From NCBI GenBank assembly GCA_025456385.1, contig JALOKS010000154.1, forward strand, positions 1 to 6,503: 6,503 nt of DNA, in the 5' to 3' direction. Position 1 is the stretch's first letter, and each line of letters begins with the position of its first letter. Shown piece by piece: positions 1 to 6,503 of this stretch. The notes beneath the pieces were generated by a model that ran no database searches, was not told where the DNA came from, and saw nothing but the letters and a program-made list of their open reading frames with translations. Made by a program: the position numbers and the translations under genes. The DNA comes from Thermoanaerobaculales bacterium (lineage in GTDB: Bacteria; Acidobacteriota; Thermoanaerobaculia; Thermoanaerobaculales; Sulfomarinibacteraceae).

Positions 1-2228
1 GCGGCGTCGTGGGCCGGCGGCAGCTCGGCCAGCGGCGCCCGGGCCGGCAGGACGAGCTCGGGGAGCGGGCCCGCGCCGAGCCCGCGCACCAGCGGCGAGG
101 ACAACGGCTGCCACATACCCTTGGCAACGTTCTCCGGCTCGGGGCCGCGGAAGCCGAGGTAGGAGTAGCGGGTGTAGTGCGGCAGCTTGCGGGCGAGGCC
201 CGGAACCGCGGCCGTGCCGCCGGCGACCCAGCCCACGGCGGACGTCGGGTCGCCCTCGCTTCGCGCCACGAGGACCACCGAGAGCTCGGCCCGCGTCAGG
301 GTCTCGGCGGGGAGGCGCAGCTCGTCGACGCCGAGCGCCACACCCTGCTCGCCGAGCCGCGCCGCGATGCCGGGGCCGAAGCGGTTGTCCCAGCCGAGGA
401 CCCACGCGGCGGCCGCCGGCAGCTCCTCGAGCTCGCTGTCGAGCACCACCCGCGGCGCGGCGGGGCGCGCCCAGTCCGCTGCCAGCTGCCGCCACGCGGC
501 GAGCTCCTCCGGCGGCGCCGCGGCAGGCAGCACGTAGAGCGGATCGGCGGCGCCGAACACGGTCGACAACGCCGGCGGCACCTCGAGCGGGTCGAGCCGC
601 CGCATGACGTCGAAGGCGGGATCGACGTCGACGCGCAGCGGCTGCGACGGGCACGGAACCTCGATGATGCAGTCGCGGCCGCAGGTGCCGGCCTCGGCCC
701 ACAGCGCCTCACGCCGGCCGGCAACGGTCACCGCCACCGGCACCGAGATCGGGAAGGGCTCTCCGTCCTGCACCTGCCGCAGGTGGACCGCCACCCGCCA
801 GGGCGCCTCTCCGGGCGCCCCCTCCTCGGCCCGCGCCTCGACGAGCGCGAGCATCGGCGCGCCGCGGCGCCGCACCCACTCGTCGACGAAGGGCAGCCAG
901 TCGCCCCCGCTCGAGTCGGTGAAGGCCTCCGCGAGGTCCGTGAACGACGCCCGGGTGAAGCGGTGCTCGCGGTAGAACTGACCCAGGGCCGCCAGGAAGG
1001 CCTCGTCGCCCACCGCCCGCCGCGCCATGTGGAAGAGCATCAGGCTCTTGCCGTAGCCCACCGCCTCGGATGCGGCGGAGTGCCGCGACCCGAACTCACG
1101 CAGCGGGAAGTCCTGGCCCGCCGACACGAGGTCGCTGAACTTCTTCAGCGTCGCCCGCCGGTAGACCGCGGCCTCGCCGCGCTGCTCGGCGAAGAGGTGG
1201 TCTGCGAGGTAGGCGGTCAGGCCCTCGCACCAGTTGCCGCTCGGGAAGTCCACGTACACCGAGTTGCCCCACCAGTTGTGGAGGAGCTCGTGCGGGTAGG
1301 AGGAGGTCAGGATCCAGGGAAAACGGATCACCTGCGGTCCGAGGAGGGTGAAGCCCGGCATGCCGTACCCGGTCTCCCAGAAGTTCTCGACCAGCGCGAA
1401 GGAGGCGTAGGGGTAGGACGGCAGCATGCCGTTGTAGAGCTCGAGGTAACGGGCGGTGGCATCGAGGTAGCGGCCCGCGAGCGCCGGATCGTCCTCGCGC
1501 AGGAAGGCGAATATCTCGACCGAGCCCGCGCGCCGCCCGTACTCCCGCCACGGCCCGGCCACCAGGTAGATCTCCTCGGTCGGGTGCTCGAGGCTCCACG
1601 CGGTCACGCGCGTGCCGTCGGGTCCGGTCTCATGGCGGACGCGCCGCCCCTGCGACACCGCGTCCCACGGCGGCGTGAGACCCTGCACCTCGAGGTCGAA
1701 GCGCAGCAGGCCGTCGCCGAAGGTCGGCACCCAGAAGCTGGCGCCGGCGAGGAAGACCCCCGCCTCGTCGATGATCCCGGGGGTCTCCGAGAAGCTGCGC
1801 TGGTACTCCTCCCCGGCCGTCGCCAGCGGGTGGTGGATGACGCCGCCGTAGGCGAGCTCGATCGGCCCCTCGGGTGCGCCTTCGGGAACCAGCCGGTAGG
1901 CCTCGAGCGGCACCTTCTCGGCGACCGTGGCGGTGGTCGCGTTGATGCCGACGAAGCCGGCGCCGACCGGGCCGGCCTGCGGCTCGAGCCGCCACCCCGG
2001 GCTGAGCACCCGGGGAGCGAGGCCGGCGTGGAGGACGAAGCGCAGGGCTCCGTCGGCGTCGGGCGCGACCGCGCCCGCGAGGCTGATGCGGTCGCGCACC
2101 TCGAGCGAGCGCGCGGCCGGGGCGAGGCGGACCTCGAGAGCGTGGTGGACCGAGTCGGCGGCGGCCGCCGGCCCGCTGCCGGCGAGCAGCGCGGCGACCA
2201 GGGCTGCGAGGGCTCGGGAGTGGCTCAT
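1..2228 (-). CDS. Secreted M1-family zinc metallopeptidase (gluzincin), 3' end cut off by window edge
   Basis: Read on the minus strand from the ATG at 2228, the frame stays open for 742 codons to the window edge, so the C-terminus is missing. Residues 1-24 form a signal peptide (Arg5, an Ala/Leu core, then AAAA before Asp25), so the protein is exported. An N-terminal beta-rich region precedes the catalytic domain. That domain carries ALVEN (278-282, in place of GAMEN), HELLHNWWGN (zinc ligands H313 and H317, base E314), the third ligand E335 in NWCEG, and a probable catalytic tyrosine Y392 in GYGKS. These are the hallmarks of M1 aminopeptidases, which remove N-terminal residues from peptides. 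The H317-E335 spacing is one residue shorter than the usual HEXXH-X18-E. The C-terminal region includes KLPHYTRYSYLGF (from 681), which I recall from bacterial M1-like proteins of this HELLHNWWGN type. The start is supported by GGAGG four bases upstream. Family assignment is firm; substrate unknown. Confidence 0.9.
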   Translation of the reverse strand, partial: MSHSRALAALVAALLAGSGPAAAADSVHHALEVRLAPAARSLEVRDRISLAGAVAPDADGALRFVLHAGLAPRVLSPGWRLEPQAGPVGAGFVGINATTATVAEKVPLEAYRLVPEGAPEGPIELAYGGVIHHPLATAGEEYQRSFSETPGIIDEAGVFLAGASFWVPTFGDGLLRFDLEVQGLTPPWDAVSQGRRVRHETGPDGTRVTAWSLEHPTEEIYLVAGPWREYGRRAGSVEIFAFLREDDPALAGRYLDATARYLELYNGMLPSYPYASFALVENFWETGYGMPGFTLLGPQVIRFPWILTSSYPHELLHNWWGNSVYVDFPSGNWCEGLTAYLADHLFAEQRGEAAVYRRATLKKFSDLVSAGQDFPLREFGSRHSAASEAVGYGKSLMLFHMARRAVGDEAFLAALGQFYREHRFTRASFTDLAEAFTDSSGGDWLPFVDEWVRRRGAPMLALVEARAEEGAPGEAPWRVAVHLRQVQDGEPFPISVPVAVTVAGRREALWAEAGTCGRDCIIEVPCPSQPLRVDVDPAFDVMRRLDPLEVPPALSTVFGAADPLYVLPAAAPPEELAAWRQLAADWARPAAPRVVLDSELEELPAAAAWVLGWDNRFGPGIAARLGEQGVALGVDELRLPAETLTRAELSVVLVARSEGDPTSAVGWVAGGTAAVPGLARKLPHYTRYSYLGFRGPEPENVAKGMWQPLSSPLVRGLGAGPLPELVLPARAPLAELPPAHDA

Positions 2229-2232
2229 GCGA

Positions 2233-2237
2233 CCTCC
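2233..2237 (-). promoter_or_regulatory. Ribosome binding site of the M1 peptidase gene
   Basis: GGAGG on the minus strand, separated from the ATG at 2228 by four bases (TCGC). It fixes the start codon of the peptidase and places the signal peptide at the true N-terminus. Confidence 0.8.
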
Positions 2238-2244
2238 GCGCGGC

Positions 2245-2250
2245 ATTCTA
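2245..2250 (-). promoter_or_regulatory. Candidate -10 element for the M1 peptidase gene
   Basis: TAGAAT on the minus strand matches TATAAT at five of six positions and stands out in very GC-rich sequence. Transcription would start near 2238, giving a leader of about ten bases that still contains the GGAGG site. No convincing -35 hexamer lies 17 bases upstream (CGGGCT), so an activator or another sigma factor might be needed. Prediction from sequence only. Confidence 0.35.
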
Positions 2251-2269
2251 CTGCGGCGGCAGGCCGCAG
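2251..2269. repeat. Perfect inverted repeat, 7-bp arms, next to the peptidase -10
   Basis: CTGCGGC, a five-base spacer GGCAG, then GCCGCAG. The arms are perfectly complementary. The repeat directly abuts the candidate -10 at 2245-2250 and fills the expected -35/-10 spacer on the minus strand, where a repressor site would be placed. It has no T-run, so it is not a classical terminator. A chance origin in GC-rich DNA remains possible. Confidence 0.45.
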
Positions 2270-2310
2270 CCCGGGAGGGTGCCGGGAGGCCGCCGGGCCG
2301 GCCCCCACCG

Positions 2311-2339
2311 TGGACCCTGCACAGGATCCGCGGTAGGAT
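2311..2339 (+). promoter_or_regulatory. Candidate promoter of the DUF4412-like gene
   Basis: TGGACC (2311-2316, four of six matches to TTGACA) and TAGGAT (2334-2339, four of six matches to TATAAT) are separated by exactly 17 bases. Transcription would begin near 2346, leaving a leader of about 38 bases that includes the GGAGG at 2374. The spacing is ideal but each hexamer is only a moderate match. Confidence 0.4.
2312..2329. repeat. Imperfect 18-bp dyad overlapping the -35/spacer
   Basis: The sequence reads GGAcCCTGcaCAGGaTCC. Seven of nine base pairs are symmetric; the mismatched pairs are the fourth from each end and the central one. It covers most of the -35 and the first part of the spacer of the candidate plus-strand promoter, a typical operator position. 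No regulator gene is present in the window to pair with it. Confidence 0.35.
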
Positions 2340-2373
2340 TCGCGCGGCTCGCGATCGTGTCCCCCGCTCGACT

Positions 2374-2378
2374 GGAGG
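2374..2378 (+). promoter_or_regulatory. Ribosome binding site of the DUF4412-like gene
   Basis: GGAGG lies five bases before the ATG at 2384. It decides the start: the frame is open further upstream to an ATG at 2279, but that extension would run through the candidate promoter and would bury the signal peptide inside the protein. Confidence 0.8.
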
Positions 2379-2383
2379 TGAGA

Positions 2384-3124
2384 ATGGACATCCGCAGGGT
2401 TTTCGCAGCGTCGTGCGTCCTCGTCCTGGCAGCCGCGTCGGCGAGCGCCGATCTCAAGCTCGTCAAGCAGCAGCACACTGGCGCCTTCACGGTCATGGGT
2501 CGCGAGACCCCGGCCTCCGATGAGGAGCAGACGAGCTGGATCGGCAGCGACCGCTCCCGGATCGACAGCGGCGAACGGAGCACGATCGTCCGCCTCGACG
2601 CCAACAAGCTGTACATCGTCAATCACGCGGACAAGACCTTCCACACGCTCGAGCTCCCGGTCGAGATCGAGAAGTTCATGCCGCCCGGCATGGCGGACCA
2701 GATCAAGGCCATGATGACCTTCGTGGTCACCGTCACCCCGACCGAGGAGTCGAAGACGATCGGGGACTGGACGGCGCGGCGCTACGACATCGTGATGACC
2801 TCGCAGATGGTGACGACCTCGATGACGATGTGGGCGACCAAGGACGTGGCCTTCGACCAGAAGAGCTTCCACCGCCTCTACGAGCACCTCAACAGCCTCA
2901 ACCCCGGGATGGCCGCGGTGGCGGCGGAGATGCGCAAGATCGATGGTCTCGTGGTCGAGCAGGAGAGCAGCTCGTCGATGCCGATGATGGGCGACGCGAA
3001 GATCACCCGCAGCGAGCGGACGCTCTCGGCCACCGAGCTCGAGCCGCCCCCGGGGACCTACGAGGTGCCGGCCGGCTACAGCGAGCAGCCCTTCGACTTC
3101 ATGGCCTCGATGCAGCGCCAGTGA
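2384..3124 (+). CDS. Exported DUF4412-like protein, methionine-rich
   Basis: A protein of 246 residues. Residues 1-22 are a signal peptide (basic MDIRR, hydrophobic core, ASASA before Asp23), so the mature protein is probably periplasmic. Cys11 sits ahead of the hydrophobic core and is not a plausible lipobox. The mature part opens with DLKLVKQQHTG, followed by segments such as RSRIDSGERSTIVRLDANKLYIVN and KTFHTLELP. This resembles exported DUF4412 proteins, a family of unknown function with beta-rich repeats of the 'modified substance / linked to a stored value / held in place' type; the match is from memory and not searched. No catalytic motif is visible. The mature chain has no cysteine and 16 methionines in 224 residues, clustered at 138-149 and 199-202. 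It is divergent from the M1 peptidase and convergent with the phosphatase gene, so it is probably monocistronic. Confidence 0.8.
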   Translation: MDIRRVFAASCVLVLAAASASADLKLVKQQHTGAFTVMGRETPASDEEQTSWIGSDRSRIDSGERSTIVRLDANKLYIVNHADKTFHTLELPVEIEKFMPPGMADQIKAMMTFVVTVTPTEESKTIGDWTARRYDIVMTSQMVTTSMTMWATKDVAFDQKSFHRLYEHLNSLNPGMAAVAAEMRKIDGLVVEQESSSSMPMMGDAKITRSERTLSATELEPPPGTYEVPAGYSEQPFDFMASMQRQ

Positions 3125-3143
3125 GCTCGCCGGGCCGGCGGCC

Positions 3144-5684
3144 TCAGGCGCTCGGCGACCACGAGGCCGCGATCAGGGTCACATCGTCGTAGGGGGTGTG
3201 GCCGCAGGTGAAGGCCTCGATCTCCTCGAGCAGGTAGTTGATCGCGTCCTGCGGGTCCGCCGGCGCCTCCTCGAGGCACTGGGCGAGCCGGTCCTCCCCG
3301 AAGAACTCGCCCTCCGGCGACATCGCTTCGACGGCGCCGTCCGAGTAGGCGAGGACGAGGTCGCCGGGCTCGAGGGCGGCCTCGAGCATCCGGTAGCCGC
3401 CGTCGCGCAGCGCGCCCAGGGGCAGGCGGTGCTCCGGCATGGCCAGGCACTCGATCCCACCGCCGGTGCGGCGCACCAGCGGCGGGGGCTGGCCCGCCAG
3501 CGTGTACCCGAGGCGGCCACCGCCCGCGGCGAACGCGAGGTATCCGAGGGACACGAAGCTGCCCGCCTGGTACTCCCCCCGCTTCCGCCGCGCGCGGAGG
3601 GCGTAGAGGCGCTCGTTGGCCAGGCGCAGGAGCTCCTCCGGCTCCGGGTGGGCGAGCGCCACCGACTTGAGCACCTCGTGCGCGGCCATCATCATCAGCG
3701 CACCGGAGATCGACTTCCCCGACACGTCGCCGTAGACCACGACCTGCTGGCCGTCGCTCCTGCCCGGAAGCTCGGCGAAGAAGTCGCCGCCGACCTCGCG
3801 CGCCGGCCGGCACACCGCCGCCAGCGACCAGCCGGCGGCTGCGGTCAGCTCGCGGGGCAGCAGCGAGGCCTGGATCGACGCGGCGATCTTGAGCTCGCGC
3901 TCGAGCTCGGCCTGGCGCGTGCGCTCGTCGAGGAGGATGCTGGTCTCGAGGGCGATCGACGCCTGGTTGAGGAGCCCGCGCAGCAGCTGCAGCTCCTCTC
4001 GCTCGAAGGCTGTCTGGCCGGTCTTGCCGGAGAGCAGAATCACACCGACCGCCCGCCGCGTCGTGGCGAGGAGGCCCGCGAGCTCGACCCCGGCCGCACC
4101 GAGGACTGCGGCGAAGCGCTCGACCTCGGGTGACAGGAGGCGCAGCGGCGCGAGCTCGTCGATCCGGACCAGGGAGCCCCGGCGTTTGAGCTGCTCGTGC
4201 AGGATGCCGATGACGGGCAGCTCGCCGGGCAGGCTCGGCGGGCCCTCCTGGCGCACCAGGCGGTCCCCCGCCACCAGGTAGAGGGCGGCGAAGCGGAGGC
4301 CGAGCAGCGCCGGCAGCCGCTCCACGAGCTGACCGACCACCGGGCCGATCTCGACCTCCCGGGTGAAGGCCTCCCCCATCTCGACCATCGCGTGCTGCAG
4401 GCGCAGGCGCTCAGCGAAGAAGAAGCGATCCACCGGCCCCTGCAGCCGCTGCCGCAGCGGCTCGAAGAGCAGCACGATGGCGAGCGCGAAGATCACCGGG
4501 AAGTACGGCGAGGCGGCGAGCGCGGTGCCCCGGAAGAGGAGGTTGAAGGAGGCGATGCCGAGGGCGTAGACCGCGGTCACCATCGCGGTGGTCACGGTGT
4601 AGAGCAGGCTCTTGCGCAGGATGACGCGGATGTCGAGGAGCCCGAAGCGGATGATGGCGTAGGCGAAGGTGATCGGCACCAGGATCAGCGGCACCACGCC
4701 GAAGAAGAGGTAGCGCTCGGTGTTGAAGAAGGAGGGGAAGGCGACCGCGAGGACGATGAAGGGCACCACCCCGAACAGCGTGCCGAGGAAGACCAGGCCG
4801 GCGCCGCGCCGCTGGTTGGCGTCCGGCAGGTAGCGCGCGCTCGTGCCGAGGGCGCCGAGGCCGAGCACCATGTAGCCGACCATCGCCCACCAGTTGCTCA
4901 TCGGCGCGCCGCTGATCAGGCCCAGGGAGTGCTCGGCGCGGCGGGCCCACAGCATGGTGCCGAGGTAGACGAGCGGCGGCAGCAGGTAGATCGGCAGCAT
5001 CTTCGCGCTGATCTTGGAGATCCAGCCGACCAGGCGTGCCAGGGGGTCGCGACGCCACTCCCAGACCGGCCGCGGGTAGATGAGGAAGAAGTGGAGGAAG
5101 GCCGCCGGCAGGAACAGGAGGGCGATGGTGCCGAAGGAGAGCACGAAGGTGTCGACCCACGAGTAGGAGGCGGGGCGCAGCCGGCACACCAGGAAGAGCA
5201 TGAACAGGCTGGACATGATGAAGAAGACGCGCGCCGCCGGCAGCCGCGGCTGGCGCAGGACGACGAAGGATCCGACGCCGAAGAACAGGAAGCCGAGGAG
5301 CGCAGCGTACAGGTAGGAGGTGTCGCCGATGCGGCGCCGCCCGAGCTCGACCTCGATCTCGAAGATGCTGCCGCTGGAGCGCACGAGGTAGGAGATCGAG
5401 TCGCCGATGCGGTGGCGGTTGAGCAGGGTCTGGGCGTGGGTCTGCGAGTCGAGGAAGGTGCGGTCGATGCCGACGATCACATCCCCGGGTCTGATGCCGG
5501 CGCGCTCGGCGCCGGAGCCCGGGACGACGGCCCGCACCACCCGCGCGCCGGGAACGTCCGCCTCCAGGATCACGCCGTCGTAGGGCCGGGGCAGGAACAT
5601 GTCCGCGACCGAGAGGACGGCGATCAGGAAGGCGATGATCCCGGGCGCCAGGGTCAGCCCGAGACGCCGCTGCGAGCGCTGCAT
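3144..5684 (-). CDS. Membrane PDZ - multi-TM - GAF - PP2C/SpoIIE-type serine phosphatase
   Basis: An 846-residue signal-transduction protein counted from the ATG at 5684. In order: helix TM1 (9-31); a PDZ domain (about 35-115, with GIRPGDVIVGID at 63-74); about nine more helices (124-143, 151-169, 179-202, 228-246, 263-281, 294-316, 324-346, 361-383, 391-407); a linker with PLRQRLQGPVDRFFF; a GAF-like region (435-580); a coiled coil (580-610); and a PP2C/SpoIIE phosphatase domain (615-843). Probable metal-binding aspartates are D634 (EVGGDF), D653 (GDVSGK), D782 (SDG) and D833/D834 (YDDVTL), so it should be active. Positive charges fall on the predicted inner loops, placing the PDZ outside and the phosphatase in the cytoplasm. 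Relatives of the RsbU/SpoIIE type dephosphorylate anti-sigma antagonists; the target here is unknown. A GTG at 5759 would add 25 residues but lacks a ribosome site and would cover a palindrome, so I prefer 5684. Confidence 0.9.
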   Translation of the reverse strand: MQRSQRRLGLTLAPGIIAFLIAVLSVADMFLPRPYDGVILEADVPGARVVRAVVPGSGAERAGIRPGDVIVGIDRTFLDSQTHAQTLLNRHRIGDSISYLVRSSGSIFEIEVELGRRRIGDTSYLYAALLGFLFFGVGSFVVLRQPRLPAARVFFIMSSLFMLFLVCRLRPASYSWVDTFVLSFGTIALLFLPAAFLHFFLIYPRPVWEWRRDPLARLVGWISKISAKMLPIYLLPPLVYLGTMLWARRAEHSLGLISGAPMSNWWAMVGYMVLGLGALGTSARYLPDANQRRGAGLVFLGTLFGVVPFIVLAVAFPSFFNTERYLFFGVVPLILVPITFAYAIIRFGLLDIRVILRKSLLYTVTTAMVTAVYALGIASFNLLFRGTALAASPYFPVIFALAIVLLFEPLRQRLQGPVDRFFFAERLRLQHAMVEMGEAFTREVEIGPVVGQLVERLPALLGLRFAALYLVAGDRLVRQEGPPSLPGELPVIGILHEQLKRRGSLVRIDELAPLRLLSPEVERFAAVLGAAGVELAGLLATTRRAVGVILLSGKTGQTAFEREELQLLRGLLNQASIALETSILLDERTRQAELERELKIAASIQASLLPRELTAAAGWSLAAVCRPAREVGGDFFAELPGRSDGQQVVVYGDVSGKSISGALMMMAAHEVLKSVALAHPEPEELLRLANERLYALRARRKRGEYQAGSFVSLGYLAFAAGGGRLGYTLAGQPPPLVRRTGGGIECLAMPEHRLPLGALRDGGYRMLEAALEPGDLVLAYSDGAVEAMSPEGEFFGEDRLAQCLEEAPADPQDAINYLLEEIEAFTCGHTPYDDVTLIAASWSPSA

Positions 5685-5690
5685 CACCAC

Positions 5691-5696
5691 ATCATA
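5691..5696 (-). promoter_or_regulatory. Candidate -10 for a leaderless phosphatase transcript
   Basis: TATGAT on the minus strand (five of six matches to TATAAT) ends six bases before the ATG at 5684. A start site seven bases downstream would fall on the A of that ATG, giving a leaderless mRNA. This fits the lack of a purine-rich ribosome site before the gene (GTGGTG only). A -35 is weak: CGAACA at an 18-base spacing shares only ACA with the consensus. Confidence 0.3.
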
Positions 5697-5719
5697 CGCG
5701 CGCGGACGGCATCTTGTTC

Positions 5720-5732
5720 GCGACAGTGTCGC
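5720..5732. repeat. Perfect 13-bp palindrome, possible operator
   Basis: GCGACA-g-TGTCGC, six-base arms around one central base. It lies in the 75-bp gap between the PH-domain gene and the phosphatase gene, next to an AT-rich pocket (GAATTTTC at 5734-5741). Short, tight dyads of this form are typical of dimeric repressor sites such as those of TetR-type proteins (family knowledge); the regulator is not in the window. Confidence 0.45.
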
Positions 5733-5759
5733 AGAATTTTCCGGCTCCGCGGCCCCCAC

Positions 5760-6503
5760 TCACGCGGGGAAAACGGCCCGCAGGCGGGACGCCTCCGCCC
5801 GCAGCTCGGCGGCCGCGGCGGCGAGCCGACGCGCGCCCGCGGCCTCGCCCTCGCCCTGGGTGCACGGCGAAGGCTCCTCGTCCGGGTCGCCGAGGCCGGC
5901 GTCCCGCAGCCGGCGCTGGCTGGCGACGATGAGGTCGCGGATCCGCTCCGCGTTGTCGACGCCCCGGAAGGCGCCGAGGTGCATGCTCGGGGACTCGTGG
6001 TGGGCGCTGCCGGCATCGGCACGCTCGCCGCCCCCGGCGGTGCGGACCTGCAGGTCGGCGATGCCGAAGAGGCGCTGCAGAGGCCCCTGGCGGATCGACA
6101 GCTGCTGGATGTTGGCGAGGGTCATGGTCTGCTCGCGCACCGTCAGCACCCCCTCGCGGATCCGCAGGCTGGTGTCGGTGACCATGTACCAGCGGTAGCG
6201 GAAGTCGAGGGTGACCAGCAGCAGGGAGAACGGCAGCTGGGCGATGAAACCCACGACGCCGAGGATCTCGATGAGGCGGAGCAGCCCCGAGGCGAGGACC
6301 AGGGGACCGATCTCGACCGTTGACAGGACCACCAGGCCGACCACCAGACCGACGGCCGTCCCGGCCTGCCCGAGCGACCACCCGAGGAGGCGGTAGCGGT
6401 AGTAGCCCGGCGCCGCGTTGAAGACCGCGAGCGAACCCGCGCTGCCGAGCGGCGGCTCCGGCCGCGCCGGCACCCGGAGCGCCGTCGCGATGAGCCCGGC
6501 GAG
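5760..6503 (-). CDS. Membrane-anchored bacterial PH-domain (bPH2/DUF304) protein, 5' end beyond window
   Basis: The frame is open from the window edge to a TGA at 5760-5762. An internal GTG at 6473 would give 237 residues, but the ten codons above it (LAGLIATALR) look coding and no ribosome site precedes the GTG, so the true start is probably outside. Numbered from that GTG: YYRYRLLGWSLGQ (24-36), two membrane segments (about 38-55 and 62-88), then a bPH2 domain (about 92-150) with YMVTDTSLRIREGVLTV, LANIQQLSIRQGPLQRLFGIADLQV and a TAGGG end, and a C-terminal Ala/Arg/Glu helix (205-235). This is the YdbS/YdbT-like pattern of inner-membrane proteins with a cytoplasmic PH fold, whose function is mostly unknown. 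It lies upstream of the phosphatase gene in the same direction; cotranscription is possible but the gap carries possible control sites. Another PH-domain gene may lie outside the window, since these often come in pairs. Confidence 0.85.
   Translation of the reverse strand, partial: LAGLIATALRVPARPEPPLGSAGSLAVFNAAPGYYRYRLLGWSLGQAGTAVGLVVGLVVLSTVEIGPLVLASGLLRLIEILGVVGFIAQLPFSLLLVTLDFRYRWYMVTDTSLRIREGVLTVREQTMTLANIQQLSIRQGPLQRLFGIADLQVRTAGGGERADAGSAHHESPSMHLGAFRGVDNAERIRDLIVASQRRLRDAGLGDPDEEPSPCTQGEGEAAGARRLAAAAAELRAEASRLRAVFPA

Noticed and set aside
9..2336. A 775-codon open frame on the plus strand
   Set aside because: It is the antisense shadow of the M1 peptidase gene. Its product is rich in Arg, Gly and Glu without recognisable motifs, while the minus strand has a signal peptide, HEXXH motif and ribosome site.
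2279..2383. A 35-residue N-terminal extension of the DUF4412-like protein from an ATG at 2279
   Set aside because: It would cover the promoter and place the signal peptide internally; the ATG at 2384 has a good GGAGG five bases upstream.
3125..3143. Hairpin CGCCG-GGC-CGGCG (3128-3140) in the convergent gap as a bidirectional terminator
   Set aside because: The arms are only five bases, there is no T-run on either strand, and such short GC palindromes are common in this DNA. I see no convincing intrinsic terminator.
3179..3813. Two open frames of 113 and 245 codons on the minus strand
   Set aside because: They are out-of-frame shadows inside the phosphatase domain of the 3144-5684 gene, whose frame carries all the conserved motifs.
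5685..5759. A 25-residue N-terminal extension of the phosphatase from the GTG at 5759
   Set aside because: It has no ribosome site, begins right after the upstream stop codon, and would run through a palindrome and a -10-like element. The residues before the first helix look unlike a conserved domain.
4197..6323. A 708-codon open frame on the plus strand, rich in Glu, Asp, His and Gln
   Set aside because: It is antisense to the phosphatase and PH-domain genes. The composition is what GC-rich codons give when read backwards, and it crosses a gene boundary on the other strand.

Overview
The window is very GC-rich (roughly 70% by eye). It encodes four protein genes and no RNA genes, mobile elements, CRISPR arrays or origins that I can see. 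High GC, strong GGAGG ribosome sites, several exported or membrane proteins and a SpoIIE-type phosphatase suggest a free-living high-GC Gram-negative. An Acidobacteriota-like lineage is my best guess, with low confidence because no phylogenetic marker is present.

Layout. (1) Positions 1-2228, minus strand: a secreted M1-family (gluzincin) zinc peptidase, cut off near its C-terminus by the window edge. (2) Positions 2229-2383: a divergent intergenic region with candidate promoters facing both ways, a perfect 7-bp inverted repeat and an imperfect 18-bp dyad. (3) Positions 2384-3124, plus strand: a small exported DUF4412-like protein, methionine-rich and cysteine-free once the signal peptide is removed. 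(4) A 19-bp convergent gap. (5) Positions 3144-5684, minus strand: a large membrane protein with an extracytoplasmic PDZ domain, about ten membrane helices, a GAF-like domain, a coiled coil and a PP2C/SpoIIE-type serine phosphatase. (6) A 75-bp gap with a perfect GCGACA-g-TGTCGC palindrome and a -10-like TATGAT only six bases from the phosphatase ATG. (7) Positions 5760-6503, minus strand: a membrane-anchored bacterial PH-domain (bPH2/DUF304) protein whose 5' end probably lies beyond the window.

How they work together. The peptidase and the DUF4412-like protein are divergently transcribed and both exported, so they may share control, but nothing shows a common pathway. The PH-domain protein and the phosphatase lie in the same direction and could be cotranscribed, although the gap between them looks regulatory. 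The phosphatase has the architecture of a one-protein signal transducer (outside PDZ sensor, cytoplasmic phosphatase output). No anti-sigma kinase or STAS partner is visible here, so its target is unknown. I see no clearly novel multi-gene system. The phosphatase architecture and its possibly leaderless, operator-bearing start, and the variant M1 active site, are the points most worth checking.
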